A stretch of 64,000 nucleotides of DNA from an uncultured Bacteroidales bacterium (GTDB lineage: Bacteria; Bacteroidota; Bacteroidia; Bacteroidales; Paludibacteraceae). The stretch is from assembly GCA_946411385.1 (NCBI GenBank), contig CAMKDV010000003.1, positions 174,545-238,544 on the forward strand, written 5' to 3'. The notes below the pieces were generated by a model. It did not search any database, was not told the origin of the DNA, and saw nothing but the letters and a program-made list of their open reading frames with translations. The translations under genes were made by a program, and so were the position numbers. Shown piece by piece: positions 8,218-17,408 of this stretch (its first letter is position 1; each line of letters opens with the position of its first letter).

Positions 8218-9669
8218 CTAGAATTGGAAGTAAACAAAATCAGCACTTCCTCCTCGCAATAATAAAATAATGAATAGAGTAAATGAATACAACAAAGCTA
8301 GCACTATTGGTCGTTGAATATTTTTGATATATGATAGCAGTAGGGATTTATCTCTATTGAACCATTCTATAATGAGCATTAATATAATACTGACAAAAGC
8401 AGTGTATAGTTCAACTTTCCCATCCAAATCAGGTATGGAAAATAATGTCCTGTCGCTCATGCCGCAAAAGTATGACCACGCTTGAGAAATGTTACCTGCC
8501 CGGAAGATTGTTAGACCTATGGTAACAAGCATGAATGTCAATACCATTCGGCCAAAGTCCGCTATAACAGGAAGTCCCAAGCGATTAGTATGAATCTTGC
8601 TTTTCTTAAAGAACGCTCCTGATAAGATGAGAGGCACGAAGAGTAATCCATGATACAACCCGAACACTGCAAAGGTCCAATTTGCTCCATGCCACATACC
8701 TACAACTATCATGTTAATAATGATTGCCAATATCATGCCGAATTTTCCCCAATCTCGGAAACGAATGTTAAGCGGCATAAAAACATAATCCGTCAACCAT
8801 GAAGTTAGTGACATATGCCATCTACGCCAATAGTCTGCCATGTTTAATGCAAAGAATGGGTGATTGAAATTCTTTGCAATAGTGAATCCCAATAGTCTGC
8901 TGACTCCAATAGCCATATCACTATATCCTGAAAAATCGGTGTACATCTGAAAACTGTACAAGATTGCGGCTATAGCCAATGTACTGCCTGTCGCGCCATC
9001 TATGTTATTCCATACTTGGTCTATGCTTGTTGCCAGATTATCTGCGATGACTACTTTTTTGAACAATCCCCATAGAAATTGACCACAACCTTCGATGGTG
9101 TTGTTGTATTCAATTGTTCTTACGGTTTTCAATTGGTTGATAAACGTTGGCCGGTCAATCGGTCCTGATAGCAGACAAGGGAAAAAGGCCACATACGTTC
9201 CAAATGCCACGATATCATTGATTGGTTCAACTTTACCGCGATAAATGTCTATTACATAACTCAACAACCGAAATGTAAAGAACGAGATACCCAACGGCAT
9301 GATGATATTGAAAGTATGCAAGTTAGTATGCTGCCCGCATGTCTCGAGCAAAGCGCCAAACGACTCAATGAAGAAATTAAAATACTTGAAATACAGCAGC
9401 GTACTGACGCCGAGCACCACGCCTAATGCAGTCAGCCAATAACTTTGCTTCTCTGACTTTGCCGTAGCAATACCTTTGCCTAAGAAATAAAAAATCAGCG
9501 TCGCCACAATCAGTAGGGGCAACATCCGCCAATCAGCATAGCCATAAAAGAAATAGCTTGCCAATAGCAAAAAAATATTCTGTCCTTTGGTCGTGTTCTT
9601 CAGCGGTACCCAACAAATCAGATACACTACCGAAAAGAATACCAAAAATATAAGTGAATTAAATACCAT
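8218..9669 (-). CDS. MBOAT family membrane O-acyltransferase (AlgI/DltB-like)
   Basis: 483-residue polytopic protein. The hallmark MBOAT segments are present: MADYWRRWHMSLTSWLTDYVF and VGMWHGANWTFAVFGLYHGLL, the latter with the conserved histidine. Such proteins move an acyl group across the inner membrane onto a glycan, often acetyl. Its start overlaps the acyl carrier protein stop in TAATG, so the two are translationally coupled, which hints that the donor may be an acyl-ACP rather than acetyl-CoA. An SGNH partner follows. Confidence 0.93.
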   Translation of the reverse strand: MVFNSLIFLVFFSVVYLICWVPLKNTTKGQNIFLLLASYFFYGYADWRMLPLLIVATLIFYFLGKGIATAKSEKQSYWLTALGVVLGVSTLLYFKYFNFFIESFGALLETCGQHTNLHTFNIIMPLGISFFTFRLLSYVIDIYRGKVEPINDIVAFGTYVAFFPCLLSGPIDRPTFINQLKTVRTIEYNNTIEGCGQFLWGLFKKVVIADNLATSIDQVWNNIDGATGSTLAIAAILYSFQMYTDFSGYSDMAIGVSRLLGFTIAKNFNHPFFALNMADYWRRWHMSLTSWLTDYVFMPLNIRFRDWGKFGMILAIIINMIVVGMWHGANWTFAVFGLYHGLLFVPLILSGAFFKKSKIHTNRLGLPVIADFGRMVLTFMLVTIGLTIFRAGNISQAWSYFCGMSDRTLFSIPDLDGKVELYTAFVSIILMLIIEWFNRDKSLLLSYIKNIQRPIVLALLYSFTLFIILLLRGGSADFVYFQF

Positions 9670-9905
9670 TACTTAGACGCTATGCAATCAATCATCTGCC
9701 CGATATTCTGCCAAGAGAGAATCTCTTTGCTCGTGAACTTTATCTTGAAATGTTTCTCTATAGCCACAATCAACTGAATATGTGTCAGACTATCCCACTC
9801 CTCAATATCATCTGCAGTAGTCGCATCCAGCAACTCAATCTCTTCATTGTCCAATACATCGCGGAAAATCTCTTGCACTTCCGCCAAAATCTGATTTCTT
9901 TCCAT
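9669..9905 (-). CDS. Acyl carrier protein
   Basis: About 78 residues with the phosphopantetheine attachment site EWDSLTHIQLIVAIEKHF, serine in DSL. I chose the ATG at 9905 (MERNQ) over 9935; it begins 8 nt after the FkbH stop, while the longer ORF would overlap FkbH. This is a dedicated ACP between an FkbH-like loader and an MBOAT transferase, not the housekeeping fatty-acid ACP, whose usual neighbours (fabD, fabG, fabF) are absent. Confidence 0.9.
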   Translation of the reverse strand: MERNQILAEVQEIFRDVLDNEEIELLDATTADDIEEWDSLTHIQLIVAIEKHFKIKFTSKEILSWQNIGQMIDCIASK

Positions 9906-9913
9906 ATCTTCAA

Positions 9914-11635
9914 TTATTTCTTTACTATATAACATTCACGTGGTTTGTATGTTTCCACGTTTAATTCATAGGTGTTTTCAGCAATCGGCACAAATCCCAA
10001 ATTCGGATAATGCTCCCTCACCATGCCGTTCTTCAGCGTCGGGATATACTCTCCGATGATGCGTTTGAAACCATGCTCTCGCGCATAATCGGCAATCGTA
10101 TTCAGCGTGAAGTTCTCCATGCCGCGTTTGAGCACCCGGCAACTCATAAACCATGTATCCACAAACAATGTCTCGGCATCTTTCTTCTTCAGAATCACCA
10201 CACATATCAAGCCGTTATCGCCGAATTTATCCTCCAGCGTGAATGAGAAACAAGCATGCTTGTCACTCTCGCCCAATGCCGCAATTTCTCCGTCCGTATA
10301 ACGTACCGTGCGCAAGTTGAACTGGTTGCTGCGCTGACTCAACTGCGCCACACGTGGTGTGTTGAAAGCCGTGAATCCTTCCACTACAGACACCATCTCC
10401 AGTGACTTCATGAAGTCCGCTTCGTTCGTGAACTTCTGTGCAGATTGCACACGCTTTGCCTCCGTCTGATATTGTTTCGTCCGGTCTTTATCGCCACTAC
10501 TATACGATGCCGTTTCAAACAAGTTCAGCGAGTACAGATATTCGAGATAATCCCCCGGATCTTCAGGCAGTTCCGGCACACAGATTGCTGGTATATTCTC
10601 TCGCACAATAGCGCGTTCCACAGGGTTGTCATCAAGGAACACCATGCTATCAAAACCGATGTTCAGTATCTGCTGAACAGTGCGGATATTGTCGGCTTTG
10701 TTCTCCCAGTTCGCCACAAACACCGCAATGTCATCCATCCGCAATACCATCTCCGGATTCTTTTCGAACGGCTCCTTCGCCTTGTCCTCATCGTTCTTAC
10801 TGCACACTGCAATGATGATACCACGGTTCTTGAGTTTCTTTACCCACTCTTGGAACTCCGTGAATGCCTTGCCGATACCCAGTCCGTGCCCCACTTGGAT
10901 GTTCTCCCATCCGTCATCACCGACTACTCCACCCCAAACGGTGTTGTCCAAATCCAGTATCAGGCACTTGTGGAACTTCCCTTCAATCGCGCAAATGATG
11001 TCCATCACACGGCTTGCCACATACGGCAGTGCGTCCAGCGACAGAATCATCTCCGTGCTGACATACACCGAACTATCGAACATCCAATCGCGACCGAACT
11101 TGTTTTGCAGTGCCGCAATATCGCAGATGAACAGGTTCGGATATTCTTGCGTCAACTGCATCAGTTCGTAGTTCAGTTTCCGCGCTTGCCATGTGAACGA
11201 CAACTCCGTCCGGTTCGCGTACTGTCCAAACACGGTATCGTCTATCTCCGGATAATTGAAGTATATCACCTTTCCTTCCGTCGTCTCACAAAGGGTACGC
11301 ACAAATTGGAGCCTTTCACGCATTAAGTCATTCACTCCTTCATTCGTTAATTCGTTCAACGAATACTGTTCAAGTAGCTTATGCGTCGATTGGAACACTA
11401 CCGTGTACTTTGCTCCGAACTGATGATAATCGGAAGTCGGATCTAATACTTGCCGTTCCACTTGGTTGTACTCTGCTTCGAAGAGGTTCACGTTGTAACC
11501 TCTCTCCACGCCTATCCCTTTGATGGCCGTAGCCAGGAACTGCGTCGCCGTATCACCTAATAAAGCCATTGAAACAGATGGCATCGCATCTGTAACTAGA
11601 TTTATTTTTTTCTTGAGTTTATTAAAAGATGTCAT
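9914..11635 (-). CDS. FkbH-like HAD-superfamily (HAD-IIIC) protein
   Basis: 573 residues in three parts: an N-terminal FkbH/BF1531-type domain (about 1-215), a HAD domain with the aspartate motif LDLDNTVWGG (about 220-350), and a C-terminal GNAT-like domain ending in VREHYPNLGF. Characterised FkbH proteins take 1,3-bisphosphoglycerate, dephosphorylate it and load glyceryl on an acyl carrier protein. An ACP gene follows 8 nt downstream, which fits that role. The operon context suggests a glyceryl-derived or related acyl group for polysaccharide decoration; that last step is inference. Confidence 0.85.
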   Translation of the reverse strand: MTSFNKLKKKINLVTDAMPSVSMALLGDTATQFLATAIKGIGVERGYNVNLFEAEYNQVERQVLDPTSDYHQFGAKYTVVFQSTHKLLEQYSLNELTNEGVNDLMRERLQFVRTLCETTEGKVIYFNYPEIDDTVFGQYANRTELSFTWQARKLNYELMQLTQEYPNLFICDIAALQNKFGRDWMFDSSVYVSTEMILSLDALPYVASRVMDIICAIEGKFHKCLILDLDNTVWGGVVGDDGWENIQVGHGLGIGKAFTEFQEWVKKLKNRGIIIAVCSKNDEDKAKEPFEKNPEMVLRMDDIAVFVANWENKADNIRTVQQILNIGFDSMVFLDDNPVERAIVRENIPAICVPELPEDPGDYLEYLYSLNLFETASYSSGDKDRTKQYQTEAKRVQSAQKFTNEADFMKSLEMVSVVEGFTAFNTPRVAQLSQRSNQFNLRTVRYTDGEIAALGESDKHACFSFTLEDKFGDNGLICVVILKKKDAETLFVDTWFMSCRVLKRGMENFTLNTIADYAREHGFKRIIGEYIPTLKNGMVREHYPNLGFVPIAENTYELNVETYKPRECYIVKK

Positions 11636-11717
11636 AATGAGGACTCTTAGAGGATCTCACCAATTGTCAAAAACAACGTAAGCCCATTATCACAAACGGA
11701 AAAGGAATGGTTCAACA

Positions 11718-11750
11718 GCATAACATAAGCATAAGATAAGCATAACATAA
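11718..11750. repeat. Three 11-bp tandem repeats
   Basis: GCATAACATAA, GCATAAGATAA and GCATAACATAA lie head to tail in the 149-bp gap between the FkbH-like gene and the small unknown gene. One mismatch separates the middle unit from the others. Confidence 0.85.
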
Positions 11751-11784
11751 GAACATCGTCACTATATTATCGTTACCTTCTCAT

Positions 11785-12147
11785 TCATTTACACAATGCC
11801 ATCAGTTCCGCAACTTTTCCTTCCCTGTCCGATTTTGCTTCTCTCAAAAAACGTGTCAGCAGATATTGATACAGGCTCTGTTGCCCTCCCTGTTTGGCTT
11901 TCTGCTGCTCAAAATCGGCCATATACGGCGCAGCCAACCGGTTGTCCTTGCTTATCCGTGATGCCAACTTCGACAATTGACCAAAGCCCAAATGCAATCC
12001 CTTTTCTTTCTCACTGAACTTCTCACGAGGATTCACCAGTTGCACAGCAAACTGTTTTCCGTTACGCTTACGAAAGTAAATATCGTCTCGTCCGGCCAGC
12101 TTTCCTCTGATTCCGTCTATTCCGTTACTCAACTCAATATCTGCCAT
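11785..12147 (-). CDS. Small hypothetical protein in capsule locus
   Basis: 120 residues, charged, no signal peptide or membrane segment. It is rich in Lys, Arg, Glu and Gln, with a mid-protein QQKAKQGGQQSLYQYLLTRFLREAK stretch that looks helical. I do not recognise a family. It starts 10 bp after the glf stop, so it is expressed with glf. An ORF this long inside a tight operon is probably real, but function is unknown. Confidence 0.65.
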   Translation of the reverse strand: MADIELSNGIDGIRGKLAGRDDIYFRKRNGKQFAVQLVNPREKFSEKEKGLHLGFGQLSKLASRISKDNRLAAPYMADFEQQKAKQGGQQSLYQYLLTRFLREAKSDREGKVAELMALCK

Positions 12148-12157
12148 CTACTTTTCC

Positions 12158-13318
12158 TTATATTGACATTTGCAACACTTTCTGTATCACCGGAGCCATA
12201 TCATAGTAGGCATAATCTGCTAACCTACCTCCGAAAATCACATTATTCTCCTCTGCTGCCAAGGCCTTATATTGCGTCACTATCTCTGCATTACGTGCAT
12301 CATTTACCGGATAGAACGGCTCCATACCGGCTTGCCATTCAGTGCTGTACTCGCGGCTGATTACGGTCTTCGGATTAGCGTACACCTCAGCACCGAACTT
12401 CTCAAAATGCTTGTGCTCAATAATGCGTGTAAAAGGTACTTCACGTTCGGTATAATTAATCACTGCATTCCCCTGATAGTTAGGAGTATCAATCGTTTCT
12501 TGCTCAAATCGCACCGTTCTATACTGCAGTTGCCCGAACCTATAATCGTAATATTGGTCAATCTTGCCCGTGAACACCATCTTATCCGCTATCTCGCGCC
12601 ATGCATCCTTCAGCAGTCTTTCATCCTCAAAATCGTGAAGGACATCACTAACTTTGGCGGTGAAATAATCTACTCCTGTCACGCAATCTGCTCCTTCCAG
12701 CAGCTTATTGATCAGCACATTGTACCCGCCAATCGGAATTCCTTGATACGCATCGTTGAAGTAATTGTTGTCGTACACCATACGTACCGGCAGACGACGG
12801 ATAATGAACGCCGGCAACTCAGTGCAGGCTCTCCCCCACTGTTTCTCCGTATAGCCTTTGATCAGTTTCTCGTATATATCCTTCCCGACCAGTGTAAGCG
12901 CCTGTTCCTCAAGATTCTGCGGCTCACGTCCGTTCAACGCTTTGACAGCCTCAGCTTTCTGCTCGTCAATCTTCGCCTGTGCCTCTTCCGGAGTAATCAC
13001 GCCCCACATCTGGTAGAACGTGTTCATATTGAACGGCAGGTTATACAGCTTGCCCTTGTAGTTGGCTACCGGCGAATTTGTATAGCGGTTGAATGGAACC
13101 AGACCATTCACAAAATCCCAAACCTGCTTATCGTTGGTGTGGAAGATATGTGCACCATACTTGTGCACATGGATGCCTTCCACATCCTCACAATATACGT
13201 TGCCGCCCAACTGCTCACGACGGTCAATAACCAAACAGCGCTTACCGGCCTGCATTGCCCGATATGCGAATGTCGCTCCAAAAAGTCCTGAACCTACTAT
13301 CAAATAATCGTATTTCAT
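12158..13318 (-). CDS. glf: UDP-galactopyranose mutase
   Basis: Flavoenzyme that interconverts UDP-galactopyranose and UDP-galactofuranose, so the polysaccharide probably contains galactofuranose. MKYDYLIVGSGLFGATFAYRA is the FAD-binding N-terminus, and GGNVYCEDVEGIHVHKYGAHIFHT with the later YNNYFNDAYQGIPIGGY segment are family signatures. I use the ATG at 13318, which puts the FAD motif at the usual distance; the ORF track start at 13345 adds nine unlikely residues and runs into the AT-rich repeat. It is the first gene after the 612-bp gap. Confidence 0.96.
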   Translation of the reverse strand: MKYDYLIVGSGLFGATFAYRAMQAGKRCLVIDRREQLGGNVYCEDVEGIHVHKYGAHIFHTNDKQVWDFVNGLVPFNRYTNSPVANYKGKLYNLPFNMNTFYQMWGVITPEEAQAKIDEQKAEAVKALNGREPQNLEEQALTLVGKDIYEKLIKGYTEKQWGRACTELPAFIIRRLPVRMVYDNNYFNDAYQGIPIGGYNVLINKLLEGADCVTGVDYFTAKVSDVLHDFEDERLLKDAWREIADKMVFTGKIDQYYDYRFGQLQYRTVRFEQETIDTPNYQGNAVINYTEREVPFTRIIEHKHFEKFGAEVYANPKTVISREYSTEWQAGMEPFYPVNDARNAEIVTQYKALAAEENNVIFGGRLADYAYYDMAPVIQKVLQMSI

Positions 13319-13337
13319 ATTCGATGAACTATATTTC

Positions 13338-13927
13338 GTCAACAATTAACAACAATTTTTCAACAATTTACAATGATCAAGAGTTTGTCAAAAATTATCA
13401 AAAATTATTCAAAAATCTAACGAAGGCTTGTTAGTAAATAAACCGACATAAACCCCAAGTTTGTCTGTTGCCTTTCTGGCTCTGTGTCTTGCGTCGCTAA
13501 AGTCCTCTCTCAAATACATTTGGCGAGGCCTTTCTCGCCCCAATCCACACCTCTTGCGAGGTACCGGCCAAACTTGGCGATAAACATAAATAAACTTCTA
13601 TGATTCACCGAATTATGACCACTTTTGAGCCTTAAATATTTGAGTTGTGACTACATTTTGAGTCATGACTACTTTTAGTCTATTAGGGGTGATTCTCCGC
13701 TTATTGATTCAATGGGTTTATTTTGGTTTATTGCTGCTTGATTGGTTGCACTTCGATAGAAGTAAGGATTAGTTGGGTAAGACACACGTCAAATGTATTT
13801 GTAAGGGTGGCTTATCCGACTAAGCCTTATAGCGCAAAGCGCGTGCAACCAAGTAAGCGGTGTTTATGTATGTTTATTTTCAAACTAATCTTTCTAAAAT
13901 TATGGATAATTGTTGGTAATTGTTGAC
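13338..13927. repeat. 590-bp non-coding segment bounded by inverted repeats
   Basis: The gap between glf and fcl has no credible gene. Its ends are inverted copies of GTCAACAATTA plus more 11-bp AT-rich units; the first 20 bases of the two ends match with one mismatch. A second direct copy starts at 13387. Inside are imperfect inverted blocks near TAAACnnACATAAAC at both flanks, three direct copies of RTGAYYAC(A)TTTTGAG starting at 13615, 13647 and 13665, and a GGCGAG/CTCGCC hairpin near 13523. No complete promoter was found. It could be an invertible regulatory segment or a MITE-like element; the sequence alone does not decide. Confidence 0.6.
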
Positions 13928-13930
13928 ATA

Positions 13931-15136
13931 CTAAGCAAGTGACTCATTATACCACTCGAACAAGCGGCCAACACCATCTTCTATTTCCACTTTGTGCGTC
14001 CAGCCGAGGGAGTGAAGCTTGCTGACATCAATCAGTTTGCGCATCGTGCCATCAGGTTTGGTTGCATCAAATAGCAGTTCACCTTTGAAACCAACAGTCT
14101 TTACCACCAGTTCAGCCAATTCGCGAATAGTCAGTTCCTTGCCGGTTCCTACATTGATGTGGCAATTCCGTATCTCACCCAGCGAAGGAATAGCCCCGCC
14201 TCTACCGGTCGAATGATTCCTATCCACAGCACCGTCAGCGGCTACACCGTAATGTACCTGCGAATACTTCTCGATACCAATAATGTCGGAGAAGTTGACA
14301 TTCAGCAGGACATGCACACTTGCGTCCGCCATATCTTCGCTCCATAAGAACTCACGTAGCGGTTTGCCTGTGCCCCAAAGTGTAACTTTGTTCGCCTCAA
14401 TGCCATAGAATGCCAGCACTTTGGCAATCGTTGCCTCATCGCTATTGCCGTCCACAACATAACGCACCACTTCGCCTTCCTCGCGGATATTCGCGCCTAC
14501 AGGACGGATAGCCAGATCCTTGCGGATCATATCCCAAGCATCTTCAGCCAACAGTTTCGACAGATAGACCTTTCTCATCATGGCCGGCATCACATGCGAG
14601 TTTTCCAGATGGAAATTGTCATTTGGTCCATACAGGTTCGTCGGCATCACGGCGATATAGTTTGTTCCGTACTGCAGGTTATAACTCTCGCACATCTTCA
14701 GCCCGGCAATCTTGGCGATGGCGTACTCCTCGTTGGTATATTCGAGCGGCGATGTGAGCAGGCAGTCCTCTTTCATCGGTTGTGGCGCATTCTTCGGGTA
14801 AATGCAGGTCGAGCCAAGGAACAGCAGACGCTGCACGCCGTGCTTGTATGCCTCTTCAATCACGTTGCACTGTATCTGCATGTTCTTCATGATGAAGTCC
14901 GCTCTGTACAGGCTGTTTGCCATGATTCCTCCCACGAAAGCCGCAGCCAATACAACAGCCTCAGGCTTCTCCTCGTCAAAAAATTTCCTAACATCGGCCT
15001 GACAGGTCAAATCCAGTTCCGCATGACTCCTGCCCACCAGGTTGTGATACCCCCGTTCCCACAGATTTTTCCATATAGCCGATCCTACCAATCCTCTATG
15101 TCCTGCTACGTATATCTTTGCACTCTTGTCTAACAT
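13931..15136 (-). CDS. fcl: GDP-L-fucose synthase
   Basis: Epimerase/reductase that turns GDP-4-keto-6-deoxymannose into GDP-L-fucose. AGHRGLVGSAIW is the NADP-binding start (residues 11-22); GSTCIYP and the catalytic YAIAKIAG follow. At 401 residues it is longer than the E. coli enzyme (321), with extra sequence between the NLYGPNDNFH region and the C-terminal NVGTGKELTI. It follows gmd, its pathway partner, after a 51-bp gap that holds an AT-rich repeat unit. Confidence 0.95.
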   Translation of the reverse strand: MLDKSAKIYVAGHRGLVGSAIWKNLWERGYHNLVGRSHAELDLTCQADVRKFFDEEKPEAVVLAAAFVGGIMANSLYRADFIMKNMQIQCNVIEEAYKHGVQRLLFLGSTCIYPKNAPQPMKEDCLLTSPLEYTNEEYAIAKIAGLKMCESYNLQYGTNYIAVMPTNLYGPNDNFHLENSHVMPAMMRKVYLSKLLAEDAWDMIRKDLAIRPVGANIREEGEVVRYVVDGNSDEATIAKVLAFYGIEANKVTLWGTGKPLREFLWSEDMADASVHVLLNVNFSDIIGIEKYSQVHYGVAADGAVDRNHSTGRGGAIPSLGEIRNCHINVGTGKELTIRELAELVVKTVGFKGELLFDATKPDGTMRKLIDVSKLHSLGWTHKVEIEDGVGRLFEWYNESLA

Positions 15137-15146
15137 TTCTCTTCGA

Positions 15147-15177
15147 AAATTGTTGATAATTTTTGGTAATTTTTGAC
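15147..15177. repeat. Solitary copy of the AT-rich 11-bp repeat block
   Basis: In the gmd-fcl gap. Reverse-complemented it begins GTCAAAAATTACCAAAAATT and differs by two bases over 31 from the block at 17119. It stands alone here, without an inverted partner. Confidence 0.75.
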
Positions 15178-15187
15178 GAACCTGATT

Positions 15188-16324
15188 CTATTTTACAACT
15201 CCTTTTTCGAGGTATTCCGCCAGATTGACATGCTCCTTGATCGCATCGGCTGCCACCTTCTTCATGTCGCTATCCACCATCAGTTCCACGAGCTGCTCGA
15301 ATGTCGTTGTCTGCGGATTCCATCCCAATTCTGCACGCGCCTTCGTCGGGTCCCCCCAGAGGTTCACGACATCCGTCGGGCGGTAGAAATCTTCGCTTAC
15401 TGCTACCAATGTCTTACCGATAATATCTTCACCTGCATGGCGTTTTACAGCATCGGTTGCACTCACGCAGATACCTTTCTCGTTGATTCCCTTACCTTCC
15501 CAGCGCAGCTCGATACCAGCGTGGTGGAAAGCAAGCGTAGCAAACTCACGAACGGTATGCTGCACACCGGTAGCTATCACGAAATCTTCCGGAGTCTTGT
15601 GCTGCAATATCAGCCACATGCATTCTACATAATCTTTCGCATACCCCCAGTCACGCAAGCTGTCCATATTACCGAGCAAGAGTTGTTTCTGTTTGCCTTG
15701 CGCGATACGTGCGGCTGCAAGTGTGATTTTTCTTGTCACGAACGTCTCACCGCGGCGCTCCGACTCATGGTTGAACAATATACCCGAGCAGCAGAACATA
15801 CCATACGCCTCTCTATACTCTTTCACTATCCAATAGCCATAGAGCTTGGCTACAGCATACGGGCTGTAGGGATGGAATGGCGTATTCTCGTTCTGCGGGA
15901 CTTCTTCCACTTTGCCGTATAACTCCGACGTAGAAGCCTGATAGATACGACATGTCTTCTCCAGATGATTGGTGCGAACTGCTTCAAGGATACGCAGAAC
16001 ACCTACGGCATCTACGTCGGCCGTAAACTCCGGCGCATCAAAACTGACCTGTACATGACTTTGCGCTGCAAGGTTGTAGATCTCAGTAGGTTGCACTTGA
16101 CCGACAAGTTTGACAAGCGACATCGAGTCCGACATGTCGGCATAGTGCAGATGAAAATGCGGCTGACCTTCCAGATGAGCGATACGCTCACGATAATCGA
16201 CTGACGAACGGCGGATAATACCATGAACCTCATAGCCTTTTTCCAATAAGAACTCACTCAGATACGAGCCGTCTTGACCGGTCACACCGGTGATTAATGC
16301 GATTTTCTTTACGTCTTGCATCAT
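15188..16324 (-). CDS. gmd: GDP-mannose 4,6-dehydratase
   Basis: Makes GDP-4-keto-6-deoxy-D-mannose, precursor of GDP-L-fucose. [19 protein letters not shown] is the family N-terminus, [16 protein letters not shown] holds the catalytic Ser/Thr-Glu region, and [13 protein letters not shown] the Tyr and Lys. Length 378 is normal. The ATG at 16324 is followed immediately by a second ATG at 16321; either could serve. It is the first enzyme gene after the UpxY-like regulator. Confidence 0.97.
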   Translation of the reverse strand: MMQDVKKIALITGVTGQDGSYLSEFLLEKGYEVHGIIRRSSVDYRERIAHLEGQPHFHLHYADMSDSMSLVKLVGQVQPTEIYNLAAQSHVQVSFDAPEFTADVDAVGVLRILEAVRTNHLEKTCRIYQASTSELYGKVEEVPQNENTPFHPYSPYAVAKLYGYWIVKEYREAYGMFCCSGILFNHESERRGETFVTRKITLAAARIAQGKQKQLLLGNMDSLRDWGYAKDYVECMWLILQHKTPEDFVIATGVQHTVREFATLAFHHAGIELRWEGKGINEKGICVSATDAVKRHAGEDIIGKTLVAVSEDFYRPTDVVNLWGDPTKARAELGWNPQTTTFEQLVELMVDSDMKKVAADAIKEHVNLAEYLEKGVVK

Positions 16325-16381
16325 TATTGTTGATGTTTGATATTTTTTCTTTATTTAGTTGTCGTCCAAGCTTGGCGACCA

Positions 16382-17086
16382 TTACTTCTCATTTATCTTC
16401 TTCAGAAATGCCTTTGGCACGTATGCCGTTGATGCGATGCAGATGCCTTCCAATTCAACGAGGACACAAGTTTGACCGTGCAAACGTGCCACACGTCCGC
16501 GCACACCTGCGAACTTGCCTTCTATCACCTCCACATAATCGCCTTCTTTGGCGGCAAAAGTATTATTCAAATATATGCGCACATGCTCGTCATCCTGCAT
16601 CGTCACGCGGATAAAATTGAGCATCTGCCCAAACGGAACAATCATCTTCCGGTCATATCCGGATTCATTCTTCCGCGTATGGTCGTACATGAAATGTAGC
16701 TGCCCTGGCACCCATTCCGGATGATCAGGAAAAGCCACAGGACGCTCATGCAGATAAATCAAATCATCTTCGCGCGCGTATGCAAAAAACATGTTCGGTA
16801 AAGCGGACTGCTCCACAAACTCACGCTTGCCGTTCTTCATACGCACCACCGTGCGCGTAGGCACATACGTGAGCAGACTGTCAGATTGGATTGTCTTTGC
16901 CACCTCACGCTCCTTGCCGTACGGCACGCGCATCACAAACCAATGGTAATCTTCAGGCTCTACAAACGTTGGGGATAGTACATAGTTTAGGGACACCCCC
17001 GCTCCGCAATTCATCGAACAGAGGTTGTCCGGCAGCCCCGCCGCCTTCCTTGTTAGTTCATCCATTACTGCATTCACAGCCAACAA
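16382..17086 (-). CDS. UpxY-like NusG-family transcription antiterminator
   Basis: 234-residue NusG paralogue. An NGN domain starts at YHWFVMRVPYGKEREVAKTIQ (about 53-73) and a KOW domain VEVIEGKFAGVRGRVARL lies near residue 190-207. In Bacteroides fragilis each capsule operon starts with such an upxY gene, whose product lets polymerase read through the long operon. Here it precedes gmd by 57 bp and follows an inverted-repeat-bounded gap, which agrees with that layout. An upxZ partner (inhibitor of other loci) is not seen. Confidence 0.9.
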   Translation of the reverse strand: MLAVNAVMDELTRKAAGLPDNLCSMNCGAGVSLNYVLSPTFVEPEDYHWFVMRVPYGKEREVAKTIQSDSLLTYVPTRTVVRMKNGKREFVEQSALPNMFFAYAREDDLIYLHERPVAFPDHPEWVPGQLHFMYDHTRKNESGYDRKMIVPFGQMLNFIRVTMQDDEHVRIYLNNTFAAKEGDYVEVIEGKFAGVRGRVARLHGQTCVLVELEGICIASTAYVPKAFLKKINEK

Positions 17087-17118
17087 CTTAGCCTATTGAA
17101 TACAAGATGTTACGTTTA

Positions 17119-17387
17119 GTCAACAATTACCAAAAATTATCAAAAATTTCACTTTTTGAAGTAATTGTTATTAAGTCTTTGGTTTATGTTTATCGCTCTT
17201 GAATGCTTTTACTCTATATGAGTGTGTGATTTGATGATAGAAATTATCTGGAAGTTTACTTACAAGAAATTTATATCAACAAAGCACACAAAGCGCGTAG
17301 CGCTAAAAGCATTCAAAAGTATTTATCTTTGTTAATTGTCTTACTTTCCTTTCACAAAATTGTTGTTAATTGTGGATAATTGTTGAC
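17119..17387. repeat. 269-bp inverted-repeat-bounded segment upstream of upxY
   Basis: Ends are inverted: 26 of 31 bases match, starting GTCAACAATTA on both sides, built of 11-bp units. A second perfect 13-bp inverted pair TTGAATGCTTTTA/TAAAAGCATTCAA lies inside at 17199-17211 and 17304-17316. On the plus strand TATCTTTG at 17324-17331 fits a Bacteroidetes -7 box, but no TTTG is found 20 nt upstream of it. The position directly upstream of upxY is where B. fragilis capsule loci carry invertible promoters. No recombinase gene is nearby. Confidence 0.6.
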
Positions 17388-17408
17388 CCCTTATCCCACA
17401 CCAACAAC

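Noticed and set aside
13723-13926. 67-aa plus-strand ORF in the glf-fcl gap
   Set aside because: It runs through the inverted repeat and has no start signal or family features.
17321-17331. Complete promoter within the upxY upstream segment
   Set aside because: Only a -7-like TATCTTTG is present; no TTTG lies 20 nt upstream, so it is reported as partial evidence only.
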